A stretch of 64,000 nt of DNA from Dictyophora rubrovolvata (Eukaryota; Basidiomycota; Agaricomycetes; Phallales; Phallaceae). The position numbers and the translations under genes were made by a program. The stretch spans positions 1,922,001 to 1,986,000 of the forward strand of contig CP114121.1 in NCBI GenBank assembly GCA_029959195.1, given 5' to 3'. Shown in pieces: positions 57,894 through 64,000 of the stretch (the first letter of the stretch is position 1; every line of letters begins with the position of its first letter). The notes beneath the pieces were generated by a model. The model saw nothing but the letters and a program-made list of their open reading frames with translations. It searched no databases and was not told where the DNA came from.

Positions 57894-58934
57894 CATTTAT
57901 TTTGACGTATTCATTACATTCCAAAGAAAGAAAAACCATCGAAGATATCTTCCCCACTCATTTGTTGGACATCTTTACAAGGCGCTTCTAGATTGATTAC
58001 AAAAAGCGATCTAAGCTAGAGGAACATCGAGTAATATAATGATGACGGATGCCATGTAGGATAAAATTCTGCTCTTTTAATGAATCTACAACCTGTTATA
58101 AAGAGGTTGGGACGTCCCAAATTTCTGGGTGTCTAAAAATTCGGACTCGGATATTCAAATTGTTAGCCGAATACCGAAGTTCCAGCTTTGATCTTGCCTT
58201 GAGTTTATTGTCCTTGATAATAGGCCTAATTCGGGCTATGATGCTAAATATGCTCATAAAAAACAAATAGCCACAAGGTATGATTTTTAAGTATAACGGT
58301 GAACTTTTTTGAGGTGCTGATTGCCCTGCCGGGCCCCCAGTGCGTCCCTCAGAGCTGTGGTAACGTCGTAGATGGCAATCTTATTGTACGTGGAAATATA
58401 TGTCAAAATCATAGAGCCTTTTTTATCGGTCTTTTCTAGGAAACATTCGTCGAAATCTAGGGCTGCTTGATCGGTACATACATACCCCGTGAATAAAGTC
58501 AGTAAGCAACGAAGGGTAATGCCCTGGAATAGTTTCGGTGCCTCAACTCATTCCAACGGGCATCTGTACCTTGCTTGGAGTTGGCACTGCCTTTACTTCG
58601 AATTCACATGTATAGTTTTCCGAAGGACGAACTTAGATGCCAGCTAAGGAGGAGTTGCCATGGAATGTTGGGCCATTGAATGCATTCCAACCAGATTTAA
58701 TATATATCAACTTGGCCCGTATATTAGCCTTGTTTTGACATGACATCCCCCGGCTTACTCCAAGTCTTATCAACGGTCAGGCGCACTCGAACGGTCGATT
58801 TTGCCCGCAGGCTGTCCCCCTATATATAAAAGTCCCGGCTTTTCCTGAAGTGTCGACGGACAACTTACCTTGTACCTATTTGCGTAGGTTATAATCCATC
58901 TTGAGGAGTTGCTTATCATCGACCACGTCTTAGC
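57894..58934. other. 1-kb spacer without a recognised gene
   Basis: No coherent gene. From about 58820 onward lies the promoter of the epoxide hydrolase gene, with a TATA-like CTATATATAAA near 58821, about 110 bp before its ATG. Confidence 0.45.
58817..58830 (+). promoter_or_regulatory. TATA-like box of the epoxide hydrolase gene
   Basis: CCCTATATATAAAAG lies about 105-115 bp before the ATG at 58935, a usual distance allowing a leader of 60-80 nt. TATA boxes of this quality often mark inducible genes. Confidence 0.45.
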
Positions 58935-60145
58935 ATGGATAAATGCGAAGTAAAAGAACTCAAGGTCTCCCGGGGATTCACATATTCATATCTTCGGTAT
59001 AAGAACCCAGATCCAACCAGACAGACGCTGTTGTTCTTACATGGATTCCCGTCAACTTCTCACGACTGGGTGTATCAAATAAACTATTTGATCCCCGAAG
59101 GCTACTCTATTATTGCTCCTGACACACTTGGCTATGGTGGAACGTCGAAACCAGTTGAAACCATTGCTTATCGTGGGGTCGACATGGCAAAGGATATTGT
59201 TGAGATTCTGGATGCTGAAAATGTGAAGGCAGTTATTGGTATTTCCCATGACTGGTTCGTTTTTCGGCTTCCTTTAGCAAGTACATACTGTCTCTGACCG
59301 CACAAAACAAAAGGGGTTGTTCAATATTATCACGAATCTTAGACTCCCACCGACATTATTTGATTGCAACAGTGTTCCTTGCCGTTTCATATCTTCCGCG
59401 AACTCTAGCAACCAATTGGGAAAACCTGATGAACTGGACGGAATCCGCAGTCGGCTATCCATTGTTCGGATATTGGGAGTTCTTTGGTAGAAATCCTAAA
59501 GCACACACTGTTATCGAAAGAAACGTACGTGAATACGATTAATGCAAGACCCCTCCCACAAAATTAACCAACTTGTGCCTTTCTAGATTGATTCTTTTTA
59601 TTCTGTGCTGTTTCCAAATGACCCCGAGCTTTTCAGGTCGGTTCTGGGCGCCAGGGGAAAGGCTCAAGAATGGTTCGAGGGCAACAAGCAAGCCCCACGT
59701 GCTGCTTATTGGACTGATGAGGTGTGCCCTTAAGTCATTTGTCGATTCTGAATATGAGTGACTGAGCAAACTCACATTAATAGACCCTAAGGGCTCACCA
59801 ACAGCGTCTTTTGCGCGGCGGTCTTGAAGGTCCGCTCAAGTACTATGCAGCTCAAATGTCAGGCATAAATGATGATTCAGGTTAGTATTCCTCAGAAAAG
59901 TATTCAAACTATACGCCTAATAGTGGATAGAACCGGTACCCATCGAGGCCAGGAAGTTCTCCACTCCCTCCCTGTTGATAGCTTGTGCAAAAGACTTCGT
60001 TTGCGTCAAGGAGCTGCAGATTCCCCAGATGCAGCAGTTTGCCGAGAATGTTATAGTGGAAGAGTTTGATTGTAGTCATTGGATAATGTTTGACAAACCT
60101 GATGAGCTGAACGAAAGGCTGGACAAGTTTTTAGGCAAATTTTGA
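58935..60145 (+). CDS. Epoxide hydrolase-like alpha/beta hydrolase
   Basis: Five exons (58935-59254, 59314-59524, 59587-59721, 59784-59880, 59931-60145) encode 325 residues. Landmarks in order are LLFLHGFPSTSHDW (oxyanion-hole HGFP), IAPDTLGYGGTSKP, and GISHDWGCSILSR (here the nucleophile elbow holds SHDWG, where Asp is the nucleophile of epoxide hydrolases). A cap region with YPLFGYWEFFGRN gives the ring-opening tyrosines. PSLLIACAKDFVC near the end places the acid, and FDCSHWIMFDKP the histidine. All parts of the Asp-Asp/Glu-His set can be placed. The natural substrate is unknown. Exon 1 ends with the weak donor TG|GTTCGT. Confidence 0.88.
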
Positions 60146-60530
60146 TTAGAACTACTGATTTGTTTAAAGGAGCACCATAGCCATGTAAATAAAATACGAA
60201 GGTTGTATTTAGGATAGTATGTAGTTGCCGAATCATTGCTCAATTGCGACTTGAGCACGGGCCACTGTGTGAGACATTTCAGAAGTCAAAAGTTGGGAGG
60301 TTGAAGGTCATATACAATGGGGTGCGTGGCTTAAACACGATCTGTTGTCTACCATGTACTAAACAGCGACGACCGAACCGCGGCTTGCGCACTGGCAGCA
60401 GTGCCGACTGAAGAACGCCGACACTGACTGGAGGCAGGCAAACTCAGGCAAACTCCGAGCGCTTTAAACCTTCAAAATTAAATCACTGAAACATGGCACT
60501 CCTTTTTAACTTTACCGCATCTTAAAAAAA

Positions 60531-60853
60531 ATGCCTTCAATCTTGTCCGCCATATCTCGATCTTTTCAAAATATCTTTTTTTGTGCATCGCCTTCGCAAG
60601 AGGAAAAGATTCCTTCACCACAGTTTCCTCCACCTCCTCAAGTCATCATCACAGCTCCGTCGCCTCAAGCGGAACGTTTGAGTACACAGCTTCACAGACC
60701 TTACATGGTACGTCATATATATTTTTTCTAGAAGCTGACTTTTCAGACTCCGTGTTTTAGAGCGTTGATGCTATAGATCAAGAAAACGAACATTATGACG
60801 ATCTGCACGTCCGGGAGTCTGAGGATATCGGACCGTTTCATCCTCACGCATAA
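60531..60853 (+). CDS. Small conserved-looking protein of unknown function
   Basis: Two exons (60531-60707, 60761-60853) give 89 residues starting MPSILSAISRSFQNIFFC. The N-terminal amphipathic, hydrophobic stretch with a cysteine could be a membrane-binding or lipid-modified end. It is followed by a Pro-rich segment (FPPPPQVIITAPSPQ) and an acidic C-terminus (HYDDLHVRESEDIG). The intron is canonical (GTACGT...TTTTAG) and keeps the frame. I do not recognise the family. Confidence 0.6.
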
Positions 60854-61594
60854 ATCGAGCCATTGTCTTGCGATAAAATGTGTTTAGTTTATTTGAATTT
60901 GATAAGCTGAGAATACACATATCTAACTCACAAGCTAGTCCGGATTCTAATGGCTCAGTAGTTGTGGATATACTGACTTGAGCTCTGCTCGCCGTGGCTG
61001 ACGGTGAGCGTGCTGTCACGTGACTTGGTCATGACATTATGGTACAGCTTGTACTATTTGTGCTCCATATCATACATAACCGATTCTCTACCTCGATGAT
61101 AAAAAACAAGTTCGGCTAGAAATCGTCCAGAACACAACCTCTAGCCGAGTGGTTCTATACTAATTTTTTTATTTCAGCAGCCTGGGAGTCCTGACCGGCC
61201 AGGTTCCCTTCTATACGTACGTGGGTTGGTATATTTTGAGGGAACATGTCAATTTGCTGGATGACGGTAGATGACAGTCACTAGTAAGCTTGGGGGGGCG
61301 GTCAGCTACTGGTTCGTGAGACGCACCACTATTAGTCGAAGAGGGCGGGTGCATTATTATTTCCATTAATACCTTAGAATTTGAAACTAATCAATGCAAA
61401 TAGACAGAGTTTTTCAAATACGCAGTAAACTTTGAAGCCTTTCAATTCAAGACTTAGCTCATCTGAGAGTACAAGAAAAAATTTGGGTTTTCACAAAAAG
61501 ATTGAACGCGATGGTTGTTTTTGTGTTCACGGGCACAACTCAATTTTCATGATCAGTCACCGGAAATCATTGTCCCATCGCGTCGACTCCCGCC
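60854..61594. other. Spacer without a recognised gene
   Basis: No gene found. A TAGCCGAGTGG motif near 61142 resembles a tRNA A box, but no B box follows it. Confidence 0.4.
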
Positions 61595-62549
61595 ATGAGG
61601 CCAACAAAAAACCCCGCGGTGGGTGAACACCAAAAGCTTTCTCAAAAGCGCAAGTTCCAGAAACAAGTGAAGAGGGAATCTAGGTTATCCGACAGCTTTA
61701 CACGCTGCCGGGAAGCAGGAGCATAATCAGGAGGATCATACTAAAGAAACTCGTGAAGCTGCAAATGCCACTGGAAAGCTCCTGAGAGAGGACAAGACCA
61801 CGGGATGGGTTGACTAAGAATAAAGTCGTGCCAAAACCAAAATAATCATAACGACTGAAGCAGTGCTCAAAAAAGGCCATGAACATCAGCGGAAGATGAA
61901 TGATTACAATTTTTTAAGAGCTAGTGAATGGATATTCCAAGGTATAGTGCTGTTTTCATATTACGGAGCTTCATGATTCGTATCATATTGAATTGGTACG
62001 GTGAAATCCTAATCGAGTAAATGTGTTGCACAAATATCTTTATTGGTTGATTTCTGCAGGATAATGGACTCAGCCGGGAGAAGTTGTTTTGCGAGTTCAG
62101 TAGCATTCCGAGTTCAGGTCTTTGCCAGGTCGGAAGTTATGTACCAGTTACGGTCTATTTGTTAAGGAAGCCGTGTCCCAAATCGAGTGGTGATTGATAT
62201 TGAGGCTGCGCAGGCATACAGATTTGTCCTTGATGAATTGTTTCAAGAGGAAATCTCCCCACTCAATTGCTTCCTCGAGGAGCATACATTACCACCGAAA
62301 GTCAACGTCGAATTTCTCGGTGAACTCACGAATTTTGTTTCACTCCCAACTATAGTGACGTTGTATACTATTATAGTATATAACTACATATTTATACTGC
62401 AATAATCCCATTCGACGTTGCAGGAAACTCTCGGGCTTGCCGCAGTTCGGGCCGAATGCTTCCTCGGACACGGCACAAAGAGTCTTCGAATTGACAAAAG
62501 AAAACTCTACTGCAATGAACAACTTCGTGTACAGAGGGTAGGAGTGTAG
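61595..62549 (+). other. Candidate multi-exon gene of second repeated family (unrecognised)
   Basis: Frame pieces with coding-like composition lie in order: MRPTKNPAVGEHQKLSQKRK, then KKGHEHQRKMNDYNFLRASE, LSREKLFCEFSSIPSSG, IDIEAAQAYRFVLDELFQEE and ETLGLAAVRAECFLGHG, with a stop at 62547. Several joins have GT and AG signals (GTATAG at 61942; TTCTGCAG at 62058; GTTGCAG at 62423), but I could not close one frame through all of them. It may be a live gene with introns I misread or a decayed one. A related fragment lies at 41434. Confidence 0.3.
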
Positions 62550-62580
62550 CACGCTTTTGGCTTTCAGAGCAAAAAAAGCA

Positions 62581-62663
62581 CTCTCAGGCGGGGAATCGAA
62601 CCCCGGTCTCGCGCGTTCACGGTCGGTGACAGGCGCGAATACTAACCTCTATACTACCTGAGA
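62581..62663 (-). tRNA. tRNA-Asp (GTC) with an 11-nt intron
   Basis: On the minus strand the acceptor stem TCTCAGG pairs with CCTGAGA, followed by discriminator G. The D arm TAGTATAGAGGTTAGTAT is that of eukaryotic tRNA-Asp. The anticodon stem CGCGC/GCGCG encloses CTGTCAC, anticodon GTC. An extra 11 nt lie just 3' of the anticodon, the canonical position of nuclear tRNA introns. The T arm ACCGGGGTTCGATTCCCCG is perfect and holds the B box. Mature length is 72 nt. Confidence 0.92.
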
Positions 62664-63370
62664 CATGCTAAGCTGCGCCATTTCTTCACACTATAACACA
62701 ACGCAGTGACGGTAGCTGCCATCTCTATGCTATGATCTGCCAGAAGTTCTGTCAAACTTCGTTCTTGAATGATAACTGGCTCATCATCAATTATTTTTCT
62801 TAAAAGATTTAGCCGCGAAGAGAGATAAATCCATTTGATTGACTAGATTCTTAAGTAATGGGTTTGCTTAGCAAGTTAGATGACCAAATTGCTTTGATCA
62901 TCAACTGTACAATTCAACTACCTTGTCTTTTCCCACAACGACGCTGCTAGCGATGCTCTTACATTCTCATACTAAAAAGTAATCCAGTTTCCAATCAACG
63001 TTTTGAAATGGGTTAATTTTTGTAGATTTCAAATTGTTAAACGATACAAAGCAAGTTGGTGAGAATTTTGATAGAGCCCTAAGAGAAATCTACAACCGTC
63101 GCATGTTTCTAAATTACATCAAGTTATTTCACAGGCAAGAGGAAACTCGGTGGATCCGAAAAATGACACTAGAAATGGACCCACCCCCAACTAGAAATAT
63201 AGTCGACTGGACGGCGAACGCTTCAAATAAAAGACTGAACATATGAATAGAAGATAATAAAAAGACGAGGTGAAAACAATAGACGAGAGACGAAGGAAGA
63301 CTGCACGAAAACATGGGAGGTAAGAATTCATCAATTTGAAATCTCGATTATTTCTTTCAAGCGCAATAGC
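62664..63370. other. Spacer without a recognised gene
   Basis: A plus-strand frame 63034-63246 (containing NFDRALREIYNRRMFLNYIK) has a protein-like look but no exons or family to support it. The rest is AT-rich. Confidence 0.35.
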
Positions 63371-64000
63371 TTATTCTTTAGTATCCCGGTCGACGGATCC
63401 AGCTCTTGAATCGTGTCGTGTCCCGTTTTCCACTGACTCACCAGCTGGTTCAGGTGCTGGCGGCTGAGGCGGTGGAGGCGGTACGGTAGCATGCGCAGCG
63501 TTAAGTGCTGCTCTTAGAGCCGCATTTTCAACTCGAAGCTGGTCGACCAGTGCTCGACATTCTTCCCAACGACGGTTGGCCTCGTCTGCAGAAGCCAGGG
63601 CAGCGTCGAGCAATTGTGAACGCTGTTCGAGGGCTTTAACATGCCTGAGAAAGAAAAAAGTGCGTAAATATATTTATATCGGCTTAAGTTTCTGACATAG
63701 ATATTAGGAACTTACGCGTCTCTACGTTCCCGAAAAGCGCGTTGGGCTTTGCGATTTTGTTCTGCACGTTTACTGGTACTCAATTGACGACCCCCAGCGG
63801 CCGCTGCGGATGCAGAAGTCGGAGATTCGTTACCATTGCCGGCTGAGAGGGAGGGGATAGGGTTGCCCTGACTGTCCAGGGCGGGATGTGGCTGACCATA
63901 ATACGCTTCATATGCGTGTGGTGGTGGTGGTGGCGGTGGAAGCTGATGCGGTTGGGTTGGCGCGTTCGCCTGCTGTTGTGGATCTGGAGCGGGACTTTGT
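63371..64000 (-). CDS. AP-1-like bZIP transcription factor (3' part, runs off the window)
   Basis: Two exons are visible (64000 down to 63716, and 63644-63371); the start lies beyond the window. The visible N-terminal part is rich in Gln, Pro and His. The basic region reads RAEQNRKAQRAFRERRDAH, with the N-x3-Q-x2-F pattern (NRKAQRAF) of fungal Yap/Pap1-type factors. The zipper follows with HVKALEQRSQLLDAAL and VDQLRVENAALRAALN, then a Pro-rich tail ending DRDTKE. Such proteins bind TTAC-type sites and often drive oxidative-stress or secondary-metabolism genes. The C-terminal cysteine-rich domain of Yap1 is absent, so this is more like the KapC/Yap4-6 type. Confidence 0.87.

Noticed and set aside
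59255-59345. Apparent frame break in the epoxide hydrolase gene
   Set aside because: Using the AAAAG acceptor at 59313 restores HDWGCSILSR and the frame continues; the TAG near 59341 is not the splice site.
61138-61160. tRNA- or SINE-like head (TAGCCGAGTGG)
   Set aside because: It matches a pol III A box, but no B box or cloverleaf follows and no second copy was noticed.
1-64000. CRISPR array, rRNA, or intact LTR, LINE or DNA transposon
   Set aside because: No regular spaced repeats, rRNA signatures, reverse transcriptase or transposase motifs, or paired terminal repeats were seen in reading the window.

Overview
The window looks like nuclear DNA of a mushroom-forming basidiomycete (Agaricomycete-like). 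Genes are dense on both strands and cut by many introns of about 45-75 nt with GTRNGY donors and CTRAC-type branch sites. Encoded proteins are typical fungal housekeeping families, including two DASH kinetochore subunits, Mia40 and the SEA-complex protein Mio. I rebuilt the gene models by hand from splice signals and reading frame; coordinates run from start to stop codon and include introns.

Layout. 0-7 kb: a duplicated-module membrane protein, a CLIP-170 homologue and a possible spliced non-coding gene. 7.5-20 kb: the G-patch/R3H protein Sqs1 (minus), the retromer sorting nexin Snx3/Grd19, an NAD(P)-binding epimerase-like protein, the DASH subunit Dad4 (minus) and Mio. 20-24 kb: copy A of an unrecognised repeated gene family and a RING-like membrane protein. 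24-30 kb: mitochondrial aconitase (minus), the DASH subunit Ask1 and a secreted double-psi beta-barrel protein. 30-33 kb: a duplicated tail of the RING-like gene next to family copy B. 33-37.5 kb: a Mix17/CHCHD2-like protein, mitoribosomal mL45 and uS5m, and NKAP. 38-39.5 kb: a divergent protein kinase. 40-42 kb: a junkyard of decayed copies. 42-45.5 kb: a secreted GH92 mannosidase. 47.6-57.9 kb: a flavin-reductase-like protein, a Sec7-domain Arf-GEF, a BTB protein and Mia40. 58.9-64 kb: an epoxide-hydrolase-like enzyme, a small protein, a second unrecognised repeated family, an intron-bearing tRNA-Asp and the 3' part of an AP-1-like bZIP gene that runs off the window.

How they fit together. 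Many genes are head-to-head pairs with short shared promoters: Sqs1/Snx3, Dad4/Mio, aconitase/Ask1, Mix17/mL45, uS5m/NKAP and BTB/Mia40. Mitochondrial functions recur (aconitase, Mix17, mL45, uS5m, Mia40), and Mix17-type twin-CX9C proteins are the class of substrate Mia40 oxidises. Three genes act on microtubules or kinetochores (CLIP-170, Dad4, Ask1).

The least explained part is a three-copy family (20.6-22.1, 31.1-32.6 and 40.1-40.9 kb). It has a conserved hydrophobic strand ending in an E-x-K motif, and its introns look better conserved between copies than its exons. No CRISPR array, rRNA, or intact transposon or retroelement was seen.
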